Assembly: GCA_963575745.1 (NCBI GenBank)
Contig: CAUYUJ010003547.1
Span: 186,001-250,000, forward strand
Direction: 5' to 3'
DNA: 64,000 nt
DNA from: Prorocentrum cordatum
Taxonomy: Eukaryota; Sar; Dinophyceae; Prorocentrales; Prorocentraceae
Positions within the stretch are counted from its first letter, which is position 1. The number at the start of each line of letters is the position of its first letter. Position numbers and translations under genes: made by a program. Below, piece after piece: positions 51,781 through 63,640 of this stretch. The notes beneath the pieces are model-generated. The model had not been told where the DNA came from and made no database searches. It saw only the letters and a program-made list of their open reading frames with translations.

Positions 51781-54190
51781 TTCAATGCAGAATGGGCCAA
51801 GGTAGCCGCGCGAGCTGCGGCCCGGCCCCCGCGCGCGATTCCCTCTTCGGGCGGAGCCTGGGCCAGGTTGGCGCTGCGCGCGGTGGCCCTGCTCAGCGCC
51901 CCGCGGCTCTCCAGTGGGGCCACGCTAAGGTTGCCACGCGCGCGCGGCGGCCTTCGCCGCCCCTTTCCCCCGCGCACGGCAGTGCACATGCAGAGACAGT
52001 CAAGGCCGCCGCGCGCGCAGCGGCCTTGCCCCCCCCCCCGGGGAGCGCTCGTCAGTTCATATGTGACCAGGGCCTCCGTGCGCAGCAGAGACCCCCGCGC
52101 TTCGCGCAATGGCCGCCGCGGGCGCAGTAGCTTCCGCCGTCGCGCGCGTTTTTTTCTTCGTTGTCAGAATGACGAAGGGGCCGCCTCGCGCGTGGCCATG
52201 CGTGCGCGGAATTCTCCTATCCAAGATGGCCAAGGGGGCGCCGCGCGCTCGGCGGCCCCGCGGCTTCGCGCATGGCGTTTGCGCTGTTAGTGTTCAACAT
52301 GATATGATGCTGCAGCTGTCGCCGCGCGCCGCGTTCCTGCCCCCATCGCGCATGGCGCTGCTCACTTGCAGGACGCCCCCCGCTCCAAGCTGCGCCCTGC
52401 CCCTCGCGCGCTGTGGCCTCGCCATTTGGTGCCAGTTTGTTCGCGCAGAGAGGGCCGGGGCCGCCGCGCGCGCTGCCCCGCGCAGGGCGCGCCAGGGCCG
52501 ACGCGCGCGGCCGCCGTGCCTGCTCGGACACGGCGCCCCCGCGGCCGTGCCCATGCAGAGCTGGCCCGTTGACTCGGGCGCTGTGTTCTCCTAAGCCGAG
52601 GTGGCCAGGGTCGCTGCGCGCGCGGTGACCTTGCGCCCGCGCGCGTGGCTATCTTTTCAAGCAGATTGGGCCGGGGCCGACGCGCGCGCGGCAGATCTGC
52701 GCCCCTGCGGACGTAGCTGTTCAGGATTGGCCACGGGCGCCGCGCGCGCGGCGGCTCTGCCCCCTTGCCGCGCGTTGCGTTTTCTTTGCGCGCATCGACC
52801 AGAGCCGCCACGCGCGCGACCGCCGCGCGCCTGCGATGTTTTTCAACGCAGCACGGGCTGGGCCCGCCACGCGAGCGGCGGCCCCGCCCCTGCGCGCATT
52901 GCATTGGATTGCATTGCCGTGCAGAACTGGCAAGAGCCACCGCGAGCGCGGCGGCGCAGCATTCTGACGCGCTGCCGTGCATTTAAACCCAGAATTGGCT
53001 GGGGCTGTCGCGCGGGCGGCGGCTATGCCCGTTCGCGCGCTCGGGTGTTTCATTCGGGAAGGAGCAGGTCCGCCAGCCCCGCGGCGACCTTCTCCGCCCC
53101 CTCGCGCATAGCGCTGGCCTGTTCAGAATGGGCCAGGGCCGCCGCGCGAGCGGCCGCCTTGCCCCCTCTTCTCTTCCCCCCTGCCCTGCCCCATTGCGAG
53201 CGGCGGCGATGCTCCTGCGCGCGCGGTGTCTTGTCGCGCGCCATTTGTCAGGGGCGTCGCGCGCGCGGCGGCCGCGCCCCCCCCCTACCCTCTACCGCGC
53301 GATTCCTCCATTCATTCAAAATGAGCAGGGGGGCCGGGCGCGCGGCGGCCTGCCCATCGCGCGCTGTGTTTCAGCTCGCAGAATTGGGCAAGACCGCTGC
53401 GGGCGCGGCGGCGGAGTCACCGCGCGCGCGGCGTGCTCTCCCTCAGAAGTGGCCAGCGTAATCGCGCGCCGCGGCCCTGCCACTACGCGCGCTGCGTTCC
53501 CCGCGCAGGCCAGGCCAGCGCTGCCGCGCGCTCGCCGGCCGCCGCCGCGGTGATACCGCCCCCCGCGCATTGGGCGAGTCGGCCTCGCCCCTTCGCTATC
53601 TGGCTTGCTTTGGTCGGAGTTGGCCAGGGCGCCGCGCGCGCAGCTTCCCTGGCCCGCCGCGCGCGTTGCCGCATCCTGTTCGCATGAGCAGGGGCCGCCA
53701 TGGCGGCGGCCCAGGCCCCTCGCGCGCTGCGTCGTTCCCTCCGCGATTCGCTTGAGCCGCTCCGCGCGCGGCGCCCCCGGCCCACCGCGCGCCGTTTCTT
53801 GTCGCGCAGAATTGGGCAGCCCCCCCCCACCGCCACGCCACTCCTCGCAAATGTGTTATTCCCCGCGCGCGGTGGGCGGAGGCTTCCGAGCCCGCGGCTG
53901 CCTTGGCGCGTCGCGCGTTTTATTTCGACGCGCCGAATCAGCCAAGGCCGTCGCGCGCGCGGCGCCCCGCCCCCTCGCGCGTTGGCCCCCTCCCCCGCGC
54001 GGCCTCGGCCAGTGCCGCAGCGCGCGCGGCGGCCCGCCAGGTCCTTTATCCATTGCGCACGCGGCCCAGGGCCATGGCGGCGGCCAGCGGGCCCGCTTCG
54101 CCAGAGCGGGGCAAGGGGCCCAGGGGCCGCCGCTCGCGCCCCGCCCCTTTCCGCGCCCCGTCTCTGGCCGCTGGTGCGTGCGTTCTCGCT
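51781..54190. repeat. GC-rich satellite with palindromic GCCGCGCGCGCGGC cores
   Basis: About 2.4 kb of diverged units near 90-100 bp, each holding a CAGAATnGGCCAGGGCCG-like word and a self-complementary CCGCGCGCGCGG core with flanking GGC/GCC. Long open frames rich in Ala, Arg and Pro on both strands arise from this composition. Confidence 0.7.
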
Positions 54191-54282
54191 TCCTTAAACG
54201 CATATCGCTTTTGCTCCCCAGGGCCTCTCATCGCATTGTTATGTGTTCTCTCTGGGCTCTTTGCAGGATCTGCATCTTTCCC

Positions 54283-54636
54283 ATCGGCTCCCCCGCAGAG
54301 ACCGTGCCCGCTCTCCTTCGCCAACCGAATGTTCATGATTTCGATTTCGTTGACCCCGCTCCGGATCTGTATATCTCCTGCGTGGCCGCGGCGCAAAATC
54401 CCCATCCGATCCATCAGCGCCCACTGCAAAACTTCCCATTGCTTCGCCGAGGGGACCAGTGCACTGCGACGCGGGAAGCGCCGTCAGAGCAGCTCCTGGC
54501 GTCGCAGCAAATTGCTTACCGATGCAAGCGCGCCGCGCAGTTTGATGTGACATCTGCCTTCGAACTGCCTCGCGCGGGCAGCAGCGCCCCCTTGCTCGCG
54601 GGAAAGATGCATAACCCCCCCAGCACATACAAGTGA
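54283..54636 (+). other. Open frame of unknown status after the satellite
   Basis: After CTCTTTGCAG at about 54263-54272 a frame runs as VHDFDFVDPAPDLYISCVAA and SEQLLASQQIAYRCKRAAQF to TGA 54634-54636. Residues are less repetitive than in the satellite, but third positions are mixed and no domain is recognised. Confidence 0.25.
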
Positions 54637-55232
54637 TGATGATGAGGGTGATGGTGATGGTGGTGGTGTTGGTGGTCGTGGTGATGTTGCTGATGCAGTT
54701 GACGGCGACGACGAAGATGGTGGTTGTGACGATGATGAGTTTGATGGTGATGCTGATGATAGTGGTGGCAATGATGGTGATGAGGGCGCGGATGTTGCTG
54801 CTGATGATGATGACGACGACGATGTCACTGATGACGTTGATTGTGGTGGTGATGACGATGATGATGCGACAATGTTATGATGAGGGTGAGGATGATGAGG
54901 ATGAGTGTGGTGATGCTGTTTATGATGATCACGCTAACGGCGGCGACGACGACCACGATGACGATGATGATGGTGATGAAACGGATGGTGTCGGTGATGG
55001 TGAGGATGCTGCTGATGATGATAATGATGATGGGTGGGGCTTAGAGGATGCAACTAGTTTTATAGCTTCTGTTTATGATGATTCTGGCTGTGGAATGATG
55101 ATGAGATTGGCGACGATGGTGGTGGTGAGGTTCCTCATGATGATGATGCCGATGATTATGATGATGATGGTGATGATGATGGCGATGATGATAGTGATAG
55201 TGATGATGCTGGTGATGGTGGTGGCGATGACA
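54637..55232. repeat. (GAT/GGT)n microsatellite, about 600 bp
   Basis: GATGATGGTGATG-type trinucleotide repeat with scattered interruptions (54870-55110 is more diverged). Asp-, Met- and Val-rich frames are artefacts. Confidence 0.85.
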
Positions 55233-55985
55233 ATGCTGATCGATGGCAGCCGGAACGCGTGCAGAAAACGTGGCGCGATATGGCAAAACAGCAACAGTGG
55301 CAGGATCGGCAAACGTGATGAGAGATAGGATGAGCAGGAGGAGCACGACCAGCGCGAGCAGAATTTTCGTGCCATTCGTCCAGACGACCGCGTCTGCGCC
55401 CCGTCCCGTTGCAGTTACGACGCTGTACATCCTGGGCGACCTGGTCGACCGGTGGCCCTCGAGCATGATGACTGTCGTCGGACCTCGCGGGCCCAGGCGT
55501 CTCAAAGCTCAGGGGCGCCGAGGGGGCGGGGTGGGGCGGGGCGGGGTGGGGTGGGAAAGCGTCGGCCCGGCATCGACAATACAGCACCGCCGCGGGTCGG
55601 CGACGTGCCCCCCTGGCGACGCAGCCGCGCACTCCTGTGCATGGTGGGGCGCCCGAGCTCCGATCGGCGATGAAAGGGCGATGCGCGCTCCACGGTTCCC
55701 CGCCTTTCTGGGCCGATCCCCTTCGCTCGGCGCCCCTGAGAAATAGTTCCAGAGTTGATGGGGCTCCGTTCGGCGATGCGGCTGCATGCAGAAAGCGATT
55801 TTCCCTTTTCTAACATCGCCGAGCATTCTGTCGCTCCATCGGCGATGAGACACGGTGATGCAGCCGTTTTTTATTCGGCCCTTTGCAGGAAGACTCAAAG
55901 TGGAGGGGCGGGGAGGGTGTTATTCACAACCCCGCTGTCGCGGGACTGCTCTTCGGGAAGCTTCTAAGCCAAGGCAAAACATCGC
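55233..55985. other. No gene supported; CGGCGATG words at 55660-55860
   Basis: A reverse-strand frame contains a Leu-rich stretch, but without other support. Repeated CGGCGATG/CATCGCCG words at 55660-55860 resemble the foldback at 20157-20362. Confidence 0.3.
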
Positions 55986-56215
55986 CACGGCCGATGGACC
56001 TCACCGGGACGGGTAGAGGACTCCAGGAGGGGAGGCGGGAGGTGGGAGGAGAGGACTTTGGGAGGAGAGGACTTCTGGCAGGAGAGGAGTTCTTGGAGGA
56101 GGGGAGGGAACTCTGGGAGGAGAGGTCGGAGGAGAGGGGTGGAGGGAAGAGGACTATGGGAGGAGAGGGCTCTGGGAGGGGAGGTGGGAAGCGGGCCATT
56201 CGCAGCTGAGGGTCT
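55986..56215. repeat. GGGAGGAGAGGA purine-rich tract
   Basis: Degenerate GGGAGGAGAGGACT units on the + strand. Confidence 0.7.
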
Positions 56216-56360
56216 GTGTTTTCGCCCGGCCCCCTCTCCCCTCGAGGGATCGATGATGCGATGGGTTTGTCCACGGGCGCCGAGACCCTGGCGCTGCCAC
56301 GTCACTTGCTCCCTTGCCAATCGGGGACCCGACTCGTCGGCGACGTACGACCCAACACCA

Positions 56361-57505
56361 AAGAGAGCGCGTTGCACGGGCGTTTGCCTTGGGAACATTC
56401 GGCGGCGCGTTTCGAACTGGGGGGTAGGCCCCCCCCCAACACTCGGCGCCGTCGATCAAAAACAGGCGGACTCTACTCCCCCCCAAACCCCCCACCTTTC
56501 CCGACCTCCCCCCTCCAAGGGGGGGGGTTCAAACCCCCCCCCATTGGCGCCAGCGCTGCCGCCGGCGCTGGCGGCCGCCAGCAGCGCCGACGGCGGGGAC
56601 GCAGCGACGATGACCAGAAGCAGCTCAAGAGGGGGGAGTTCAAACTCCCGGCGCCGGCGCCGGCGCTGGCGGCGGCCAGCAGCGCCGGCGCTCGCGCCGG
56701 CGACAGCGGGGACGCAGCGACGATTACCACCACTACCACCACCACCACTACCACCACCACCGCCTCAACCCACCGCCACCACTGGCAACCCACCATACAA
56801 CCACCACCACCACCACCACAGCCACCACCACCACCACAACCACCACCACCAGCACAAAAACCCACCACCACTCCCACCACCACCACCACCACCACAATCT
56901 ACCACACCACGCCACCACCACCGCCACAACCACCACCACTACCAGCAGCACGGTCCATCACCACCACCGCAAACCACCAAACCACCACCACTGCCAGCAC
57001 CACCGCCAGCACCGCTTCCACAAACCACCGCCACCACGACATCCCACTACCACCACCACCACCACAAACCACCACCGCACCACCACCAAACCCCACCACA
57101 ACCACAACCAATTACCACAAGCACCATCACCACCACCACAAACCACCACCACGGTCCCACCAAAACCACCACCACCACCACCACCGCCACCACCGACCAC
57201 CACAACCACCACCACCTCCACCACCACCACAACAAACCACCACACCACCACCTTCACTACAACCACCACCGCTGCCACCACCACCACCACCACAACCCAC
57301 CACCACCACCGTCGTCCTCGTCGACGCTCCCCGCCGCCGCCGCCCGCTGCCGCAGGCGCCGGCGCCAGCCCATAAAAGAAATCGTCGTCCCCGTTGCCGC
57401 CAGCCGCCCGCCGACGCAGGCTCCGGCCCGAGGAGAGGAGGGAGGGAGGGGGGGGTCTGGTTCCAACCCCCCCGTTCCAAGCGACCACAGAACGCGCTCT
57501 TTCGA
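56361..57505. repeat. CCA-rich dispersed element, copy 2
   Basis: It starts AAGAGAGCGCGTTGCACGGG, then TTGCCTTGGGAACATTCGGC, GC-rich blocks with GGCGCTGGCG, a CCA/CAC region (about 56730-57300), and a right block from GTCGTCCTCGTCGACGCTCC (57312) to AGCGACCACAGAACGCGCTC (57480). Orientation and order equal copy 1. Confidence 0.8.
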
Positions 57506-58754
57506 ACATCAGCGTCTGCTGATCTGGAACTAGATACTCTGGGTTTCTTCAGAATCGTGGGGGGTCCCCCCCCGACGGGGGTCAGAGCGCCTTGTGCGCG
57601 CGGTGGCTACCCGCGACGGGGGTCGATGTGGGGCTGTCGGCGCGGGTGGCGCTCCCCCGACACTTATCGAGAAACTCGGAACATGCTGTCCTTTGCGACC
57701 CCCGCGTGCCCCGCGTGCACACTCCATTCTCGTCATTCCCTGCCCTTTCGCACGCTCCCCCCCAGCAGCCAAAACACCAACGGGGGCAGCTATTTCACGC
57801 GCGAAGCGCGAAGGTAATCGCGTTTCGCGCGTCGCGGCCTGTGCCGGAGATCTGCCTCTCTGCAAGGCTGCTTCGCGAGGGTCCGAATCTATAACCGATT
57901 GAAACCGCGCGTCGCTCCTCACCGGGCGGGACGCGCGGAACTCACTGGGCGATCCAGGACCTGAAGGGAAAAAGCAATGGAAGCCGACCGCCGCCACCGA
58001 GCCTCCGCAAGCCCACTCCAGATGCCAGCCCCCGGGGCCTGGCTGCGAGGCCGTGCCCGCCAGAGCCAGGGCCCCGAGCGGGCCTGCAGGCGTGGCGGTG
58101 GCGGCCCGCCTCCGCCTTCCGGCTCCTACGTCTCGTGAAAAGCGCCGGGGGGGTCGCCGCCCCCGCCGACAGTCCTGAGGCTGGCCCCTGTCGCGGATGG
58201 GCACCGCGCGTCGGTGCACCCCTGAGCGCGGTGTGCCGACAAGGCTGGGGCGGACCCTGTCGGAGGGGGACCCCCGCGTTCATGATCGAACCCGTGGCAC
58301 AGAGAGGGGAATGGCCCTTCGGGTGGTCCTGTTGGGTAACTGCGAAAGGCAAGCGTCCCACCGGGCGCTCTGAATCATGCCGCGGCGCCCGATGCGTTCT
58401 CCAGGCCTGCCTGCACTCGGACATCCTCGCGATGTCCGTGCACGGTTCTGTCGGTATCCTGCCCCTGGCCATCGCCTTCCGTATCTCTTAGAAGCGACAG
58501 GGGCGACGACGAGATAAGGACGTTTAGGACGCTGACGACGTTGGCGTTGATGATGACGACGACGTCGGCGACGGAGGTGTGCTCCGACGTGGCTCCGCGC
58601 GCTGGCGGGGGGCCGTTCCTGTCGCGCTGGGGGGGGGCCAGGAGCTGTGGTGCCGGGCCTGGTGGAGAAGCTGGGGGACAACAAGATTGTCCCCTGGGGT
58701 GGTGGCGGGGAGCGGGCAGGCAGGCTGGCGGGCGGATGGCAATGGGGCGTGAGG
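57506..58754. other. No gene supported
   Basis: GC-rich sequence with a GTCCCCCCCCGACGGGGGTC palindrome-like block at 57564 and long open frames on the reverse strand that lack motifs. Confidence 0.3.
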
Positions 58755-59503
58755 AAGGTGAGGAGGAGGACGAGGACGAGGAGGAGGAGGAGGAGGAGGA
58801 GGAGGAGGAGGAGTAGGCAGCGGCGGCGTAGCTGGGGGTGGGCGAAGGAGGGGGGAAACGAGGAAAGAAAAAAACGGCAGGAATGAGTGAAAGAGGGGGA
58901 ATGCGGACGGGGATGAGGCGAAACAGGACAAGGAGGATGATGACGGAATAGGGAGGGTAGGGAGACGCCTGCGAAGGGATGGGGATGAATGCAAAGGGAG
59001 GAAGGGAGAAGGGAGGAGGAGAGCGAGGAAAGACAGAGGAGAGACGAGGGAGGAGTGGGAGCAGAATAACAATAATGATGACGTTGAAGCAGGAAATTGA
59101 ATAATGCTGATGACGATGACGACGACGATGATGATGATGCTGATGATGATGCTGATGATGCTGATGATGCTGATGATGAACGGATGAAATGATGAAATGA
59201 TGGAATGATGTAATGATGCAGTGATGATCTGATGATGATGACGAGGATGATGATGAGGATGATGATGATGAGGATGATGGTGATGGTGGTGGTGGTGATG
59301 AGGATGATGAGGATGATGATGATGAGGAGAAGGAGGAGGAGAATGATGATGATGGTGGTGGTGGTGGTGGTGATGGTGGTGGTGATGGTAATGGTGATGG
59401 TGGTGGTGAGGATGAGGATGAGGATGAGGATGAGGATGAGGATGAGGATGAGGATGCGGATGCAGATGATGGGGATGATGATGATGATGACGATGACGAT
59501 GAC

Positions 59504-59538
<35 letters not shown>

Positions 59539-59548
59539 CGACGACGAC

Positions 59549-59619
<71 letters not shown>

Positions 59620-59820
59620 GATGATGATGATGAGGAGGAGGAGGAGGAGGAGGAAGGTGGATGGGGGAAAGAGGAACGACGAGAAGGGGGAGAGAGGTGA
59701 GAGGCAGGATGCGGGGTGAAGGATGAGGGGGATGGACGGAGGAGGAGCAGGAGGAGGAGTAGGAGGAGGAGGAGGAGGAGGAGGAGGAGGAGGAGGAGGA
59801 GGAGGAGGAGGAGGATACGC
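58755..59820. repeat. Compound (GAG)n - (GAT)n - (GAG)n microsatellite
   Basis: GAG at 58755-58815, purine-rich sequence to about 59060, a GAT-dominated tract at about 59100-59625 with a near-pure (GAT)n run at 59500-59625, then GAG at 59626-59660 and 59745-59815. Very long Ser/His/Leu/Ile frames on the reverse strand are artefacts. Confidence 0.9.
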
Positions 59821-60099
59821 TTGCACATAGCGGTACGACTGGGTGGGAGTGCTGCACTTGTCCAGCATTTTGGCAGCAGGCTGATGTGACGATTCTCTGG
59901 AACTCGACTTTATTCTCGCCGACAGCGTTGTGCTCAAGTATCGTTTCCCTCCAGAGGAAGTCGGGCTGTACCATATTTTCCAAACAGCGGAGCCCGTGGT
60001 TGGCCCCACGTCTTCCAGTGCACGTTTACTTCGCGAAGCAGTCGCCTCCCCGCGATAGCCGCAGCTTCAGCCGCGAAGGCCCCGACGAATCTTGGTACA

Positions 60100-61000
60100 C
60101 TGACCCAGGGTGTTGACTTGACGTTATCAGGGGTCCGAGAGGCGTAGTACATCCTGAGCAAGAACTGATTCGCAGAAATGAGTAATGCCAGTTGCGAGAA
60201 CGGAGATTTCAGGTACGCTAGCACGGCAGTCGAGCGCAGTGCGTGCCACTCCAGGCGACAGAAGAGTGGACAACGACGACGCGCTCACAATGCTGAGGGA
60301 AACTACCGTGCGATGCCGGTCGTCAACCGTAATTTGCATTGCTAATCCGATGGAACACGTTCGGACGGAAAGTCAAATACTCGAGCGAAAAGTTGTTGAA
60401 TGCGCTTGCCGAAGTTACGCATGGCAATTGGCAGGCTCAGAAATCTTTGGACAGCGCGCTGGAGCTCATGGATGGAACGTTGCCAGACGACAAATAAGAT
60501 GACCTGATAAACGGCATGAGTGGGCGCGGTTCACGTTCAGCGGATATACCAATGAGTCACAAGCCAGAAGACAATGCTATGATGCGAAAAAAGGGGAATA
60601 CAAGATTGGCGAGGACTACTGCGCCAAGATGGGCGAGGACATTGTGGCATGTGTTGAGCGAGAAGTTGGAGGGGGCGGAATCCCGTGGAAATCTTAAAGG
60701 TCATCACGCATGTGACCTCTTAGTGGTTCACAAAGATAAACATATCGTATTTTGCTGTTTCTGGAGTCGCGCTTCCACAACATGAACCTCGAATCGTTGC
60801 CTGAAGCTCCCAAGAAGGAGAAATATGTCGCGATGGGGTGCATGTGTAGAGTTTCTGGCAAAGTAAGGCGCTGCATACTCGTTGCCATTGCCATTCTGAG
60901 TTACTGCGCTGTGGACCCGCATGACCCATGCGGGTTTTTTTGGTTCGACGGCCGGAATTTGTTTTTCACGAGACACCAGAGCCGTGCAATCTTCACACTT
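60100..61000. other. Lower-GC segment with possible coding fragments at 60335-60785
   Basis: This is less GC-rich than its surroundings. A + frame reads EKLLNALAEVTHGNWQAQKS and ALELMDGTLPDDK to a TAA at about 60496, then stays open as DDLINGMSGRGS and on to about 60785. Another frame at about 60530-60690 reads QCYDAKKGEYKIGEDYCAKM. These look more protein-like than chance, but no family is recognised. Confidence 0.2.
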
Positions 61001-62430
61001 ATCATGTCTTCACAAGTGCGAGGATCTGGGCCAGGGAGAAAACCTTTGGACGTCGACGCAAACAAACTGCCACTCGATGGTGGTCGGTCGGCGGGGCCCA
61101 GGCGCGAACGATTCCGGCCACTGTGACAAAGGCGGAAATTTGTGGACTTAGATTGCGGAAGACACGAGCGGAGTCGACGACGCGCATGAGGCGGGCAAAG
61201 GCGCAGGCAACGGGAAGAGGCCCATGTTTTTATTGGCTTGGAGGACGCGGCGCAGTGCCATTTCTTGCAAGCGCAACGCGCCAAGTGTCATCATGGAAAT
61301 CAGAACGGGGAGAGACGCAGGCCCAGCGAAGCCGCCAGGCGCACCGACGCATGGACTGGGGGGGGAGGAGGGGGCGGGGGAGGTGGAGGAGGAGGAGGAG
61401 GAGGAGGGCGAGGGCGACGACGAGGGCGAGGATGAAAGAGGGGGGGCCCGCGCGACGTCCAAATCGGCCAGCGCGCAAGGTGGTTCCACGGGCGAGGTTG
61501 GGAGGTCAGCGGGGCGCCAATCATCGCGTCGTTAGAGGGAAGCGCGAGCTGGCGCCCGCATAAAGGCGCCAACTTAAATCGCATCCGGCCCATCACCGCG
61601 CGCCGCTTTGCCGGATATCTAAACTCGGGATCAGTGGAGATCCAGGTGGTCGTTTGTGTTGGTCGGGCCCCCGCTGCCCCCCCCCCCTCCCGCGCCTCTC
61701 TCTGCGCTCCCTTGCGCGCCGCCATGTCGGCTCGCAAGGGCCCGCTCGCTGTCGCGGCGCGCCGGCGACGGGCGCGCCCGCGCCCCCGTGAGTGGAAAGA
61801 GAGAGCGCTCTCTTCTAGCGCGGGCCCCCCTGTTTGCACCTCGCGCCCCTCCGCGCCCGCGCAGTCGCCCCCGCGCGGCCCGCAGCGGCAGCGGGGCCGG
61901 CGGTGGAGATCCACGAGGGAAGTCAGGGCGACCCCCTGCCTTTCGATTCTCGGGCGACATACTCTTCGCGCTTATCCTGCCCCCCCCGCCCCCCGCCCCG
62001 TCGCACCGAACGCCGCCGCGGATTCCCCGGGCGACGCTCAGCTTTGAGAAGATGAACATCCGGCAGAGTCGCGGTCGCAACTGGATGCGAATCCATGGGC
62101 GGAAGCTGGGGTGCGAGAAGACGTTCCTCGGGAGGGCGACTGCAACGCGCGGCGGCCCTCATGCGGGGCGGGCTGCGCGGGGGCGCGGCGCGCCGGCTGC
62201 GCCAGATCGGCAGAACGCCACTGCGTGGACTGGCTATGCCTTTTTACCTTTCTTGTCCCGACTTCTCGGGGAGATGCCGCTGCCAGACCGTGCGATCGCC
62301 GTCGGGGGCAATTCCCGGAGCGCCCGCAGGCCCCCACGATGCCGAGCGACCCACCGCCCGCCCGGGGTGGAACATGTCAGGATACTCGTCTAGACCCCCG
62401 CGCGAAGAAGTTTCTAATTTCTAATGTGGT
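61001..62430. other. No gene supported; GAG tract at 61383-61415
   Basis: Mixed then very GC-rich sequence with C-runs (61679-61690, 61980-62000). The part at 61640-62060 resembles the GC-rich satellite in composition. Confidence 0.3.
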
Positions 62431-62439
62431 TTGCCACTG

Positions 62440-63330
62440 CCGGAACTTTACAATCATAGCGCGGGTGCCTCATCTGTCGGTGCGCCAAAGACGACCTCAA
62501 GATCACCATTCACCAACTCACCGAGGCAGCTGTCTTCAGAGAGCGGCGGGCAGGTCGCTGCGAAACACATCAGAATGGCTTTGGCCGAGCACCAAGACTG
62601 CAAGATGCCGAAGGGTTTTGACATTCTCTTCCATTCATATCCCTCGCAAGCGCGTGCTTTTCCGAGAACTCGAGAAGCGCGCGACCCTGCCGAAGGATTT
62701 GAAGGAGTGCGTGTTTCTGAGGGATTCCAAGTTCAATGACGCGGCTCTGGACGCGGTTGAGCACTGGGCAGAGGGCTCGTGCGATTGCGATTTGGCGCGC
62801 GACGCGCTTCGGAAGCTCGAGCGACCACTACCTTCAGGCAAAGGCGGCCGTCGCGTCCGCTGCATGAGTTCCTCCTCGCACATGTCGGATTTCAAGGGGA
62901 TGATGGCGGATGCGAGGGTCCTTAGTCGGATCGCGACGACTTCCCATGTATTATCATGCAACAGTCTCTGTATACTTTGCCCAGGTCCTATGGGGAAAAC
63001 TATGTCGTGGTTTTGGTCATCGAGTGCATGGGCGACTACGGTGTGTTCTTCGTAGTTGGGGACTTACCCGATGGCGCGGCTCTGGAAGAGGATGGGGCCG
63101 CCGCCATCTATGCTAACTACAGCCAGGTACAACAGCACCTACACAGCCGGAAGCTTGGACGAGGCCTGTCAAACAGGAAACCGGAGAGCCAAGCGGCCCC
63201 CGAAGGGGAACACGTCGAGGGGGGCGCGCTGGACATGCTAAGTGAGCTGATGAGTCGCCCGAGATGCATCCGATGTGGGAAGATGGGGCACTTGGCTCGA
63301 GACTGTGCGAGCGAGCCAGACGAGCAATAA
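62440..63330 (+). pseudogene. Copia-like Gag with CCHC zinc knuckle, frameshifted
   Basis: The N-terminal part alternates frames: AAKHIRMALAEHQDCKMPKG at about 62560-62620, then LPKDLKECVFLRDSKFNDAA and DALRKLERPLPSGKGGRR (about 62685-62850). A further frame from 62956 reads GDYGVFFVVGDLPDGAALEE, IYANYSQVQQHLHSRKLGRG and LSELMSRPRCIRCGKMGHLA. It includes the complete knuckle C-x2-C-x4-H-x4-C at about 63268-63309, and ends in TAA at 63328-63330. The layout matches the Gag region of Ty1/Copia-type retrotransposons common in dinoflagellates. Gag packages the element RNA. Confidence 0.55.
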
Positions 63331-63640
63331 CGCAAGCGAGAAGCAGGCTTCGGCGGCTTGCAAGCAGTTTCCCCCGAAGCAGACGATGCTCTGCATGCCG
63401 CTTGTCATCGGGGATCTACGATCCAGCCTGGAGTAATTTCCTGCACTGTCCCTATCTTTGCTGCCGCCGACACTGGGGAACATGTTTTCGTTTGACATCG
63501 CGCTCGCATGGATTTCGGCCTGGTGGGCGCTGGAGCTCAGCATGGAGCATGCGGCAAAGATCAGTGCGAGAACATGGAAAATTCTAGACGCTTCGCGCAT
63601 CCCCACCAGCCCGTCCAGAAACGACGCCCAGGCGAGTAGA
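63331..63640 (+). pseudogene. Decayed retropepsin region of the Copia-like element
   Basis: Past the Gag stop, a frame at 63508-63555 reads MDFGLVGAGAQHGACG. In related elements the corresponding site is L-D-T-G-A-Q-H-G. Here Asp and Thr are replaced by Gly and Ala, each one A-to-G change away. Several stops surround it. The element is then cut by repeat island 7. Confidence 0.35.

Noticed and set aside
48380-54190. Many overlapping Ala/Arg/Pro-rich frames
   Set aside because: They follow the satellite composition, occur on both strands and contain no domain.
54633-55328. Met/Val/Asp-rich frame of 231 codons
   Set aside because: GAT/GGT microsatellite.
55156-55505. Reverse-strand frame with a Leu-rich membrane-like stretch
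   Set aside because: The hydrophobic run is short, codon bias is weak and the frame runs into the GAT tract. No other support.
58140-58480. Structured-RNA or rRNA-like segment
   Set aside because: GC-rich and uneven in composition, but I could not match it to a conserved rRNA, snRNA or tRNA core.
58280-60009. Reverse-strand frames of over 400 codons rich in Ser, His, Ile, Leu
   Set aside because: They are translations of GAT and GAG microsatellites.
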